64,000 nt of DNA from Mucilaginibacter rubeus (GTDB lineage Bacteria; Bacteroidota; Bacteroidia; Sphingobacteriales; Sphingobacteriaceae), in the NCBI RefSeq assembly GCF_003286415.2, contig NZ_CP043450.1, positions 5,456,001 through 5,520,000 of the forward strand, given 5' to 3'. The translations under genes were made by a program, and so were the position numbers. This document shows, piece after piece, positions 55,251 through 64,000 of this stretch (the first letter of the stretch is position 1; each line of letters starts with the position of its first letter). The notes below the pieces were generated by a model. It was given only the letters and a program-made list of their open reading frames with translations, was not told the origin of the DNA and ran no database searches.

Positions 55251-55369
55251 GTGGCAGTTGCAGTAGCAGCGGCAGTTATTTAGTTGTTCCCGCACAACCT
55301 TTTAGTAAATCATGCATCGATTTTATAAACATTTATTGCTACTGTCACTGCTGCTGCAACTAAGCCGCC
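55251..55369. repeat. 'GCAGTTGCAGTAGCAG' inverted repeat
   Basis: GTGGCAGTTGCAGTAGCAGC (55251 on) and GCTACTGTCACTGCTGCTGC (55338 on) are imperfect reverse complements. The same words appear in the 16S-23S spacer (6800-6870, 6965-7020) and after the ABC1 kinase (45120-45150). Confidence 0.6.
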
Positions 55370-55391
55370 CCAGCAACTAAACTAACTATCG

Positions 55392-57113
55392 TTACCAACC
55401 CATCTTTGTATCATCCCCTCTCGGGTCTGCACCGCCTTCGTAGTAGCCCCATTTGGTTTTGATGATGGCATCAACCTTGCCGATGGATTGCCTGCTTACT
55501 ATTTTGTATCCTTTACTTTGCAGTTTGTTCAGGGTAACGCTGTCAACGCCATCTTTTTCAATAGTTACCTCATCGGGCAACCATTGGCTGTGGAAACGCT
55601 TTGAAGCAACCGCCTGTTGCATGCTTTGGTTAAATTCAATTACGTTGAGTATGGTTTGAAAAACCGAGGTAATAATGGTTGAACCTCCGGGGGTGCCAAC
55701 CACCATGAACAATTTACCATCTTTTTCAACAATGGTAGGTGTCATGGATGATAACATCCGCTTACCCGGCTGAATACTGTTTGCTTTGCCGCCGATAAGT
55801 CCGTACATGTTTGGCACTCCCGGCTTTGAACTGAAATCGTCCATTTCGTTGTTAAGCAAAAAGCCCGCCCCGCTTACAAAAATCCTTGAGCCAAAAGTGT
55901 CGTTTAAAGTAGTGGTGATAGATACCGCGTTACCATCCTGGTCAACAATAGAATAATGGGTAGTTTGATCGCTTTCATAACCAACAAATGAACCCGGCTG
56001 GATACTGGTGCTTGGCGTGGCTGCATCCCAGCTAAAAGTTTTCATCCGCGATGCAATGTAAGCCGGCCTGAGCAGGCTATCAACAGGCACTTTATAAAAA
56101 TCCGGGTCGCCAAGATATTTAGATCTATCGGCATATACCCGGCGTTCGGCCTCTACAATAAGCCTGATGGTAGAATCCTGGTTATATCCCCATTGTTTAA
56201 GCGGATAAGGCTCAACCGATTTCAATAGTTGTAGCAATGCAATCCCACCGCTTGATGGCGGCGGCATGGTGATGATCTTATACTCCTTATAGTTACCAAC
56301 AAGGGCATCGCGCCAAACGGAATGATAATTTTTAAGGTCGGCCTTAGTGATAAGCCCGTTGCCCAGTTTCATTTCGGCTACTAATAAATCAGCAACCGAG
56401 CCGTCGTAAAACCCATCGCGACCTTTATCGCGGATCTGTTCAAATGTTTTGGCAAGATCTTCCTGCACCAGTAAATCACCTTCTTTCCATTCGCCATCCT
56501 TCACCAAATAATTTTTACCGGGATTTAACTTTTTGAATTGATCGGCAGCACTGTTCAGGTCCTTAGCCAGGTGTTTGGTTATCTTAAAACCATTACGGGA
56601 AAGGTTAATAGCGGGCTGCACCAAGTCGGCCCATTTCAGTTTTCCATATTTACGATGAGCTTCCACCATGCCATCAACAGATCCCGGCACGCCAGAAGCT
56701 TTGTGTGTATACAGACTCATATCAGGAATTACGTTGCCTGCCGAATCGAGGTACATGTTAGCATTGGCGGCAACAGGGCCCTTCTCCCTAAAATCAAGTG
56801 TATTTGTTTTGCCATCACCGGCACGGTAAACCATGAAGCCACCTCCGCCTATGTTACCGGCTTCGGGTAAAGTAACGGTTAAAGCAAATTGAACCGCGAC
56901 AGCGGCGTCAACCGCGTTACCTCCTTTTTTCAATATATCCAGCCCAACCTGTGCGGCATCAGGATAGGCACAAACCACCATCCCGTTGTGGTATTGACCG
57001 CTGTTGTTCAATCCCAGTTGCCCCGGCGCACAGCCAGCCAGGGTGAAAAATATTACGGCAAAAAACAGGAACCGGCATTTCGGATTATTTACTTTGAAGA
57101 AGTTTGTAGTCAT
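55392..57113 (-). CDS. ggt: Gamma-glutamyltransferase, exported lipoprotein
   Basis: The 573-residue protein begins with a lipoprotein signal (LAGC, about Cys28) and matches GGT over its length: the N-terminal Ntn-hydrolase part 'GGGFMVYRAGDGKTNTLDFREKGP' and the catalytic Thr near residue 385 in 'QTTHYSIVDQDGNAVSITTTLN', where the precursor self-cleaves. 'MPPPSSGGIALLQLL' and 'LLSSMTPTIV' are conserved. It transfers or hydrolyses the gamma-glutamyl group of glutathione outside the cytoplasm. It is a single gene. Confidence 0.95.
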   Translation of the reverse strand: MTTNFFKVNNPKCRFLFFAVIFFTLAGCAPGQLGLNNSGQYHNGMVVCAYPDAAQVGLDILKKGGNAVDAAVAVQFALTVTLPEAGNIGGGGFMVYRAGDGKTNTLDFREKGPVAANANMYLDSAGNVIPDMSLYTHKASGVPGSVDGMVEAHRKYGKLKWADLVQPAINLSRNGFKITKHLAKDLNSAADQFKKLNPGKNYLVKDGEWKEGDLLVQEDLAKTFEQIRDKGRDGFYDGSVADLLVAEMKLGNGLITKADLKNYHSVWRDALVGNYKEYKIITMPPPSSGGIALLQLLKSVEPYPLKQWGYNQDSTIRLIVEAERRVYADRSKYLGDPDFYKVPVDSLLRPAYIASRMKTFSWDAATPSTSIQPGSFVGYESDQTTHYSIVDQDGNAVSITTTLNDTFGSRIFVSGAGFLLNNEMDDFSSKPGVPNMYGLIGGKANSIQPGKRMLSSMTPTIVEKDGKLFMVVGTPGGSTIITSVFQTILNVIEFNQSMQQAVASKRFHSQWLPDEVTIEKDGVDSVTLNKLQSKGYKIVSRQSIGKVDAIIKTKWGYYEGGADPRGDDTKMGW

Positions 57114-57356
57114 TACAACAATTTAATTTTCACTAATTTATATTATTCAGACACTTAATTTAACAATCCAACCCTATTCTTTCGCACTGAAAACCAATCC
57201 AATACAAACAAAACAGGAATGTTTTTTTCGGGCAAATACCATAAAAAGTCAATTCTGCCGTTTATTTGCATAAAATATAAAAGCTCAAATTGAGTTAAAC
57301 AAGCTGGTCACTTTTTTGTTACAGCTACAATATTGTCAATCATTAAATTCATCTGC

Positions 57357-57851
57357 ATGAAAAAATTAACGTACCTTTTATTTCTTTCCGTTTCCCTTTT
57401 ACTTATCAGCAAAAAATCACAAGCCCAGGACTATAAAACAGCAGTAGGTTTAAAGTTTGGCGCCTACGAGATTGGCCCATCCGTTAAATACTTTATGGAC
57501 AAAGGCACAGCGCTTGAGGGTATCTTAGGTATCCGCGATCATGGCGCGGTGTTAACCGGTTTATATGAATTAAACCAGCAAGCCTTTAACGTTGATAAAC
57601 TGAGCTTTTATTATGGCTTTGGTGGTCACCTTGGTTCTGTAGGCAGCGGTTACTACAAACGCTTTGGTGGCGATGACGAATACTATAACGGCAAACACAT
57701 CCTGATTGGTGCCGATGCGGTAATCGGTTTAGAATATGTACTACCCTCTGCCCCTATCGCTATCAGCCTTGACCTTAACCCACGACTGGAGTTGGCGAGA
57801 GGCCCCTTCTTTGACATTGCACCCGGACTGGGCGTAAAATATACCTTCTAA
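57357..57851 (+). CDS. Small exported outer-membrane beta-barrel-like protein
   Basis: The protein of about 164 residues starts at 57357 ('MKKLTYLLFLSVSLLLISKKSQAQD', a clear signal); the ATG at 57333 would add eight residues. The mature part is about eight alternating strands ('KTAVGLKFGAYEIGPSVKYF', 'LSFYYGFGGHLGSVGSGYYKRFGG', 'HILIGADAVIGLEYVL') ending 'GLGVKYTF' with a terminal Phe, a barrel-assembly signal. This looks like an OmpW/OprF-style eight-strand barrel. No named family identified. Confidence 0.78.
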   Translation: MKKLTYLLFLSVSLLLISKKSQAQDYKTAVGLKFGAYEIGPSVKYFMDKGTALEGILGIRDHGAVLTGLYELNQQAFNVDKLSFYYGFGGHLGSVGSGYYKRFGGDDEYYNGKHILIGADAVIGLEYVLPSAPIAISLDLNPRLELARGPFFDIAPGLGVKYTF

Positions 57852-57863
57852 AAATTAATGGAA

Positions 57864-57898
57864 AGCTATCATCACCTGTTTAACGGGTGATGATAACT
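57864..57898. terminator. Terminator overlapping the end of the subtilase gene
   Basis: AGCTATCATCACCTGTT (57864-57880) pairs with AACGGGTGATGATAACTT (57882 on) with two G-T pairs, followed by TTTTT on the plus strand; it lies at the ends of two convergent genes and covers the stop codon of the subtilase. Confidence 0.7.
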
Positions 57899-60800
57899 TT
57901 TTGTGAATAAACCTTCTGCCCCAATAATACCTTCAACACATACACTCCCGGTGTTTGCCTGCTCACGTTAAGGGTGGTGCTATAAGGCCCCTGATCAATA
58001 CTTTGCTGGGCACTCTGATAAACAGCTTCGCCTGCGGCATTAATAAGTGATAGTTTCATAGTTGCAGCTTCCCTAGCCGAAAACACCACATTTAAATTGG
58101 TGCTTACCGGTACCGGAAACGCGCTTAATCCAATCTCGCTCTTATTCCCGGCAACACCTTCCCGCGCATAAAAATAATTGTCAGATTGTGCCACACACCC
58201 ATTGGCCAGGGTAACCTGTACCTGGTACTTTCCGCTTTGTGTAGGATTATAGGTTACAGCGGTAGCCCCGCTTATTACATTACCATCCAAGAGCCACTGG
58301 TTACCATCATTGAAATTCGAGGTCAGTGTATTATTCGCCTGGGTAATAACAGGCTTACTTAATGTTACCGCTTTACGTGCGGCAGACGCGCAGCCGAGGC
58401 TTTGCACCTTCATATCGTAAAAATAATAGTAGTAGCCTTTATATGCCGTGGTATCGCCATTGGTTGCTGTAGCGCTGTTGCCGTTAATACTAAATATATC
58501 GCCTATTTTGAAAGGATAACCTGTTACCCCTCCATTACTCCGGTATATGGTAGCCTGATCAGCAAAATCAACCGAGATCTGGTAGTCACCGGCAGCCGGT
58601 AACGACAGGTTAAGGTCATACACCTGCCCCTGGTCATTTGGATCATCGGGTTGTGCGCCGGCCAGCGGAGTGGTGCGTGTAGCAACAGCATCGATAGAGG
58701 TTGAAGAAACAATCTGCCCGTTAGCGTTAGCTACGTTAAATGTTATCTTACCCGAATTGCCGATATAAAGACGCGCGCTTTTAATGAGCACCGGCACCTT
58801 GGTATTTACAGTAATATAAGGCGTAAACTGATTATAGCCACCAGCTGTAAACGCGCCTTTAGTGGCAGGGCCTACAGTTCCGCTAAAATCATTAATACCT
58901 GCGTAATAGGTGTTGTTAACCGGGGCCTGACTGGTTAAAGCTTCACTCCCGGCGGCAATAGGTAAAACATCGTTAGCATTCTGATACCACAACACGGTGC
59001 CATCGCCGGTACCAAATAGCTCGTATTGTTTGGTGGTGGCACAATAATAAGCGCTCAAATCGCCAATAGTTGCCGGCGAATTAATTACCACATTGGCCGT
59101 TACCGAGTTATTGCTGCTAACGGGATCGCCGGTAAGTTTGCTGGTGGCGGTAATAGTGTAAGATGCGCCTGCAACTGCGTTAAACTCCTGGCTAAAGGTA
59201 AAGTTGTCTTCGGCTAAGGCAGGCAACGAGCTTTTATAAGTTTCGTTATAAGCAGTTGTAAGGTTATTGGCATCGGTAATGGTAACCGTAATCGGAATGT
59301 TATTTATAGCCGCGTTACCAAAGTTTTTAATTCGCACGGTAACGGGCGTGCTTGCCGAGCATGAACCACTACTACCCGGACTTACGATAGAGATAACGCC
59401 CGCATCGATACTGGTTTGCAGAAACTGTACCCTGTAATCCTGTGTTTCGCCTTTGGCATAAGTACCGCAAGCTTTAATAGTTGATGCGTCACCTGTTTCG
59501 GTAAGTACAACGCGCATCAGGCTGTAAGCCCCGGCAACCACCGTGCCGGGCACGGTGATATTTGTATTATAAGTATCCGTGCCATTAATGACCCCGGTTG
59601 TAGCAACCAGCTCGTTATCTTCAAAAACACCGTTGGCATTCCAGTCGATAAATACTTTGGCTGCTTTATTGAAATTATTACCACAAGTACCCAGCGTAAT
59701 ACTCAGGGGATATGTTTTAGCCTGCTCCAACTGTGCGGTAAGACTGGTATAATCCGAATAGCTTGTGCAGCCTGCAGCAGGAGAATTATCAATATTGGCC
59801 AATTTAAAGTTATCGACCCTCGAATCGGTACTTGAAAGCGGGGCCGAAGCGCAATACGCAGTTCCGCCAACTCCTGTAACAATGAGTGAATAGGCTTGTG
59901 ATCCGGATGATAAAGTGCCTTTATGTGATACTGTTATTGTATATGCCCTGCCGGGAACCGAGTTGGGGATATATACCTGTTCAATATTATCACGAATATT
60001 GTCGCCATGGGTCGCGGCAAAACCTGGTTTCTCCGGATCAAGCACCCAGGGAGTAAAAGTAGTAGTACCATCACTCACCCTGATATCAAGATCATTTACC
60101 AGTTTAGGGGTACGGCTGTTGATGACCCCTTCCGTAGTGGCCGTGCCTTGCAAGTCTGTCCATGCTATGGTTGCAGCCAGCAGTCGGCTGCCCGATGCTA
60201 TTACGTTATAGGTTTGTGTTTGTCCCTGACTTAATGTTTTTTCACTTACAATACTTTTGCCACCGTTATCGGTTATTGCTTGCGCGGCTTCCGGCATATT
60301 CAATAACCCCCAGCCGTAAATATAATCAGGACCTACATTTCCGGCGTCAAAAGCGGTATGGCAAACCAAGCCTTTCAATGTGGCCGACCGCATGAACGCA
60401 CCACCATTTTGCTTAGCATAATATTCCTGCAATAAATAAAGCGAGCCGGTAACATTAGGAGCGGCCATCGAAGTACCCGACAGTGTAAGATATGATGTAG
60501 TGTTATCAACACCAACCGAAAGCACATTAACACCATCACCAACAATATCGGGCTTAATGCGACCGTCATCAGTCGGCCCCCAGCTGCTGAAGGGGGCAAT
60601 CACTACATTCTCCCTTACTTTAGGTCCGTAAGGAAGCGGGTAAACTGCCCCTACGGTAAGTATGTTTTTGGCATTACCGCTGGTACTGATAATATCATAG
60701 CCGTCGTTATTGCTGATACCTGCGGGCCGTGCACCTTTACTTACAAAGGTTTGATCGGTCTTGCTTTTATAGCCGTAGTAGGTTTCACCAACAGCCGGGC

Positions 60801-61620
60801 CATTGCTTGACCGTTCATTACCGGCCGATTCAACTATAAGATAATATGGCGCGTTATATGCTATCTTATCCCAGTTGGCTGTTTTAGCATCATAAAAACC
60901 AAAGTTATAATCTACGGTATCGCCGGGCAAACCATTCCATTCCCAACGCGCAGCCGAATCATTATAATCCCAGCCCGCCACCACTCCATAGGAGTGATTT
61001 GATAACAACAGGTTAGCGGCAGCGGCACTCATGGTAGCTTCGTCGTTATTAAAATCGTAGGATAGCAACGTTGTTGCACCAAATGACATCCCTTTGGCAG
61101 GCGCGTAAACTCCTTTGGCTATCATAGTACCCGCTACGTGCGATGAATGATCATTTACAGACGCAGTAGTTTTAAGAGTGATAGTTTTACCTGCAAATTC
61201 CTGGTGGGCTTTGTAAACTGCACCGCCATCCCATATAGCCAGCTTATTGCTTAAAAAATCTGACGAGCCGGATAAATTCAAACCCAGTGAACCGCCTGGT
61301 TGTAAGGTATTGGTACCCGTAGTAGCAGCCGCGGTAGTATTGTTATGTGTTATGATGTATATCGGAAATCCTAATTTGTTAACACCCTGCAGCGTAAGCA
61401 GGTTACCATTTTTGGTACGGCGTGATAGTGTCCAGCCGTGTGTTGCGGCTAATGATACTGCCTTATTATAAGATACCTGATAATCTGTGAGCGCCTGCTT
61501 TGAAATATCATTCAGCTGAACTCTGTTTTTTTCACTGATCAGAGGTTGCTGCGCCATTACGCCGGCTGCAGCAAATGACAACAGAAAGCAAAACGAAATA
61601 ATTGTGTAAAGTTTAATCAT
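57880..61620 (-). CDS. Secreted subtilisin-like protease with type IX secretion signal
   Basis: A 1246-residue protein. In order: signal peptide (ending 'AAGVMAQ', residue 24), S8 peptidase domain (about 115-460) with Asp131 ('LAIWDGG'), His158 ('NDHSSHVAGT') and Ser near 385 ('LSGTSMAAPNVTGS'), a proprotein-convertase-like beta domain (about 470-600), a GEVED domain (about 620-750), CARDB-like and fibronectin-like beta domains, and a C-terminal type IX sorting domain (about 1165-1246: 'AFPVPVSTNLNVVF' and 'GVYVLKVLLGQKVYSQKVIITR'). It is thus exported through T9SS to the surface and digests protein there. The gene is single. Confidence 0.93.
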   Translation of the reverse strand: MIKLYTIISFCFLLSFAAAGVMAQQPLISEKNRVQLNDISKQALTDYQVSYNKAVSLAATHGWTLSRRTKNGNLLTLQGVNKLGFPIYIITHNNTTAAATTGTNTLQPGGSLGLNLSGSSDFLSNKLAIWDGGAVYKAHQEFAGKTITLKTTASVNDHSSHVAGTMIAKGVYAPAKGMSFGATTLLSYDFNNDEATMSAAAANLLLSNHSYGVVAGWDYNDSAARWEWNGLPGDTVDYNFGFYDAKTANWDKIAYNAPYYLIVESAGNERSSNGPAVGETYYGYKSKTDQTFVSKGARPAGISNNDGYDIISTSGNAKNILTVGAVYPLPYGPKVRENVVIAPFSSWGPTDDGRIKPDIVGDGVNVLSVGVDNTTSYLTLSGTSMAAPNVTGSLYLLQEYYAKQNGGAFMRSATLKGLVCHTAFDAGNVGPDYIYGWGLLNMPEAAQAITDNGGKSIVSEKTLSQGQTQTYNVIASGSRLLAATIAWTDLQGTATTEGVINSRTPKLVNDLDIRVSDGTTTFTPWVLDPEKPGFAATHGDNIRDNIEQVYIPNSVPGRAYTITVSHKGTLSSGSQAYSLIVTGVGGTAYCASAPLSSTDSRVDNFKLANIDNSPAAGCTSYSDYTSLTAQLEQAKTYPLSITLGTCGNNFNKAAKVFIDWNANGVFEDNELVATTGVINGTDTYNTNITVPGTVVAGAYSLMRVVLTETGDASTIKACGTYAKGETQDYRVQFLQTSIDAGVISIVSPGSSGSCSASTPVTVRIKNFGNAAINNIPITVTITDANNLTTAYNETYKSSLPALAEDNFTFSQEFNAVAGASYTITATSKLTGDPVSSNNSVTANVVINSPATIGDLSAYYCATTKQYELFGTGDGTVLWYQNANDVLPIAAGSEALTSQAPVNNTYYAGINDFSGTVGPATKGAFTAGGYNQFTPYITVNTKVPVLIKSARLYIGNSGKITFNVANANGQIVSSTSIDAVATRTTPLAGAQPDDPNDQGQVYDLNLSLPAAGDYQISVDFADQATIYRSNGGVTGYPFKIGDIFSINGNSATATNGDTTAYKGYYYYFYDMKVQSLGCASAARKAVTLSKPVITQANNTLTSNFNDGNQWLLDGNVISGATAVTYNPTQSGKYQVQVTLANGCVAQSDNYFYAREGVAGNKSEIGLSAFPVPVSTNLNVVFSAREAATMKLSLINAAGEAVYQSAQQSIDQGPYSTTLNVSRQTPGVYVLKVLLGQKVYSQKVIITR

Positions 61621-61730
61621 TGGTTTGAAAGATAGGCAATTTTAAGAAAAATCAGCCTCAACTAAAACAAAACCAACGCTGCTTTACAACATTCGTATAC
61701 TTAATGGTTAACGAGTGTGAAAATTAGTTG

Positions 61731-63380
61731 TTACGACAGGTATTTTCCTACAATTGGCATCCTGCGTCCCATGCCAAACGCTTTTGGCGACACCCTCAAA
61801 ATAGGCGGGGTCTGGTAGCGCTTATGCTCTGCCGAGTTGGTAAGCTTAATTACGCGTTTAACAGTGGCTTCGTCATAACCCATCCTGATGATCTCTGCCG
61901 ATGAGCAACGGTTTTCGATATACTCGGCCAGGATCTTATCAAGCACGTCATACTCGGGCAGCGAATCGGTATCCTTCTGGTCGGGCCTTAACTCTGCTGA
62001 TGGTGGTTTAATGATAGAATTGACCGGGATGATCTCTTTATCGCGATTAATGTATCGTGCAAGCTCAAAAACTTGCGTTTTGTACACGTCACCAATAACC
62101 GAAATACCGCCGCACATATCGCCATACAAAGTACCATAGCCTACAGCAGCCTCGCTCTTGTTACTGGTATTCAGCAAAATGTAACCGAACTTATTACACA
62201 TCGCCATTAACAAAACGGCCCTGCTGCGCGATTGGATATTCTCTTCGGCAATATTAAACGGCAAGCCATCAAATTGCGGGTTCAAAGCTGTTTCAAATGC
62301 TTCGGTGATACTTTTGATAGGAACTATCTCGTGCTTACAACCAAGGTTGTCTACCAAATCCTGCGCGTCTTTCAATGAATGGTCTGTTGAAAAACGAGAA
62401 GGCAGCAACACAGCCATCACATTTTGCGGGCCAAGTGCCTCAGCAGCCAAGGCGCAAACCACAGCCGAATCTATACCGCCTGATAAGCCTAAAATTGCCT
62501 GCTTAAATCCCGATTTATAAAAATAATCGCGGATGCCCAGAATTATCCCCTGGTAAATCTGTTCGATATCACCGGGACGTTGAGTCTTTATTGTTGTAGG
62601 ATGATCAAAGCTCAGCGTATTGTCTTCGTTAAGTGTATAGTAAGCCAGGCTCTCCTCAAAATAAGGCATTTCGTCAATCAGCTTGCCTGTGTTATCAAAC
62701 ACTAATGAGCCGCCGTCAAATATCAGTTCGGTTTGTGCTCCCACATGGTTAACATACAACAAAGGCAGCTTGTAGCGGCTGGCATTGTCGCTCAAGATCT
62801 CAATACGTTCTTCATCATGGTTATAAGCAAATGGCGACGCCGCTATATTGATCATCACATGCGGATCTTGATGAATAAGTGTATCCATCGGCCGGGTAAC
62901 ATACAGCGGGTTTTCGATAGTATTCCAAAGATCTTCGCAAATAGTAAGTGCTATACGTTTTCCTTTAAACTCAATGCAGCTAAACTCGGTTGAAGGCTCA
63001 AAATAGCGATATTCATCAAACACATCATAGTTAGGTAACAGGGCTTTGTTCACCACCGCTTTCACCTTACCATTCTCAATAAAATAAGCAGAATTGCTCA
63101 GGTCTTTACCTTCGGTTTTATGGTTAGGGGTTGGCAGGCCAACGATACAGGCTATATCAATACATACTTCGGCAATCTTTTTAGCAGCATCATCGCACAG
63201 GCCAATGAACTCGTCAAACTCTAAAAAATCGCGCGAGGGGTAGCCGCAAACACATAGTTCGGCAAATACAACCAGATCGGCCCCATGATTTTTTGCCTTG
63301 ATGATATGATCAATGATTTTATTGGTGTTCGATTCAAAATTACCTACGTGATAGTTGAGCTGTGCTAACGCGATTTTCAT
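61731..63380 (-). CDS. nadE: Glutamine-dependent NAD+ synthetase
   Basis: The 549-residue protein has an N-terminal nitrilase-type glutaminase (Glu41, Lys112, Cys148 in 'LTICEDLWN') and a C-terminal ATP-pyrophosphatase NAD synthase domain with 'LGLSGGIDSAVVC' (about 293-305). It makes NAD+ from deamido-NAD+ with glutamine as nitrogen donor, in the cytoplasm. It is divergent from gldB; the pair nadE-gldB is a known neighbourhood in Bacteroidota, from general knowledge. Confidence 0.96.
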   Translation of the reverse strand: MKIALAQLNYHVGNFESNTNKIIDHIIKAKNHGADLVVFAELCVCGYPSRDFLEFDEFIGLCDDAAKKIAEVCIDIACIVGLPTPNHKTEGKDLSNSAYFIENGKVKAVVNKALLPNYDVFDEYRYFEPSTEFSCIEFKGKRIALTICEDLWNTIENPLYVTRPMDTLIHQDPHVMINIAASPFAYNHDEERIEILSDNASRYKLPLLYVNHVGAQTELIFDGGSLVFDNTGKLIDEMPYFEESLAYYTLNEDNTLSFDHPTTIKTQRPGDIEQIYQGIILGIRDYFYKSGFKQAILGLSGGIDSAVVCALAAEALGPQNVMAVLLPSRFSTDHSLKDAQDLVDNLGCKHEIVPIKSITEAFETALNPQFDGLPFNIAEENIQSRSRAVLLMAMCNKFGYILLNTSNKSEAAVGYGTLYGDMCGGISVIGDVYKTQVFELARYINRDKEIIPVNSIIKPPSAELRPDQKDTDSLPEYDVLDKILAEYIENRCSSAEIIRMGYDEATVKRVIKLTNSAEHKRYQTPPILRVSPKAFGMGRRMPIVGKYLS

Positions 63381-63509
63381 AAGTATATAATTATATTGAT
63401 AGGTCTTGTTTAATCCTGAGTCAGGAGCCTTTAGTTCAAAGTCGAAAATCCCGACTTAAGGCTACCGACTATTGACTTAACAATAGTAGCAACATTATGC
63501 AAATAAAAT

Positions 63510-63517
63510 TACTTTTG
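63510..63517 (+). promoter_or_regulatory. Candidate -7 element of gldB
   Basis: TACTTTTG fits TANNTTTG and lies 15 bases before the gldB ATG. No TTTG is at the -33 distance, so the call is weak. Confidence 0.35.
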
Positions 63518-63532
63518 CCTTAAAGGATAAAG

Positions 63533-64000
63533 ATGAACCCTACCCGGTATATAGCAAAGCAAATTTACTTAATTTTTTCCATCGGCCTGATATTAAGCGG
63601 CTGTAGCCACAACAAAAAAGTTGACTTGAGCAATATCAATGTTGATGTTAAAATTGAACGGTTTGACCATGATTTTGATGCCATGCGCAGTAAACCTATG
63701 GTCCAGCAGGCCGCATATCTGCAAAAACAGTACGGCAGCTTTTATCCCGATTTTATTGAACGCATTTTACAGGTTGGCAGTGCCAGGGATACCGCCTATT
63801 TTAAAGCCCTGCAACAGGTATTCGCGGGCAAACCCTATAACGATCTGAAGCATGACGCTGACGTAGCCTTCCCCAATATTGATCAGCAGAATGCCAGCCT
63901 TACCGAAGCCTTTAAATACATTAAATATTATTATCCGCAAAAACGCCTGCCGAGGGTATATGCATACATTTCGGGCTTCCAGGCCCAAACTACCATTGGC
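63533..64000 (+). CDS. gldB: Gliding motility lipoprotein GldB (N-terminal part)
   Basis: The first 156 residues are visible; the gene is cut by the window end. It starts with a lipoprotein signal (lipobox LSGC, about Cys23) and continues 'VDVKIERFDHDFDAM...KQYGSFYPDFIERIL', the GldB pattern. GldB is needed for gliding in flavobacteria and also occurs in non-gliding Sphingobacteriaceae. I use ATG 63533 because it gives the full signal peptide; the plus frame from 63639 is out of frame. Gene gldC would be expected downstream. Confidence 0.9.
   Translation, partial: MNPTRYIAKQIYLIFSIGLILSGCSHNKKVDLSNINVDVKIERFDHDFDAMRSKPMVQQAAYLQKQYGSFYPDFIERILQVGSARDTAYFKALQQVFAGKPYNDLKHDADVAFPNIDQQNASLTEAFKYIKYYYPQKRLPRVYAYISGFQAQTTIG

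Overview
The window is chromosomal DNA of a Bacteroidota bacterium, most likely family Sphingobacteriaceae and close to Mucilaginibacter or Pedobacter. The genus is judged from gene content and style, not from a search. Supporting signs are a gldB gliding lipoprotein next to nadE, a subtilase with a type IX secretion C-terminal domain, many lipoproteins, DUF4097, DUF4397 and DUF4369/TlpA proteins, and promoters of the Bacteroidota form TTTG-N19/20-TANNTTTG.

Layout. 1-2.7 kb: end of a NusG/KOW-type gene, then an ECF sigma factor, a small membrane protein and an exported DUF4097 repeat protein. 3.2-9.25 kb: a complete rRNA operon on the minus strand (16S, tRNA-Ile, tRNA-Ala, 23S, 5S) with three tandem promoters and a terminator. 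9.3-10.4 kb: a frameshifted, shortened FUSC-family transporter gene. 10.5-16.3 kb: a Crp-like regulator, a flavodoxin-fold reductase and a xylan side-chain module (GH67 alpha-glucuronidase and GH43 lipoprotein, with a divergent SDR). 16.4-25.5 kb: amino-acid metabolism (ilvE, tryptophan dioxygenase, a SerB fused to a SerA remnant, an arginase-like protein) and two tandem TlpA-like lipid-side thioredoxins. 25.6-28.4 kb: a monooxygenase-like small protein, exported MsrB and MsrA, and an ECF sigma with a small zinc-finger partner. 28.5-35.7 kb: HxlR/SDR and LysR/hydrolase divergent pairs, a DUF4397 lipoprotein, a SpsF-like cytidylyltransferase and a YCII plus ECF42-like sigma pair. 35.8-42.5 kb: a serpin lipoprotein, an exported alkaline-phosphatase-superfamily enzyme, a three-gene exported cluster containing a pure PPIPPV repeat protein, and an exported esterase. 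42.7-52.1 kb: thioredoxin, a TetR-like/ABC1-kinase pair, a reduced TonB-plug barrel, two NAD-binding proteins and a photolyase. 52.1-64 kb: FKBP lipoproteins, MarR, gamma-glutamyltransferase, a 1246-residue secreted subtilase, nadE and gldB (cut by the window end).

No phage, integrase, transposase gene, CRISPR array or biosynthetic cluster was seen. The non-ordinary signal is mostly intergenic: at least eight different palindromic or tandem repeat families, several of which run right up to (or into) the start codon of the next gene. Other points worth a look are the SerB-SerA remnant fusion, the metal-site-degenerate arginase homologue, the PPIPPV rod protein with its neighbours, and the three near-identical rRNA promoters. 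I did not find a clear new multi-gene system; the PPIPPV cluster is the best candidate for something undescribed.
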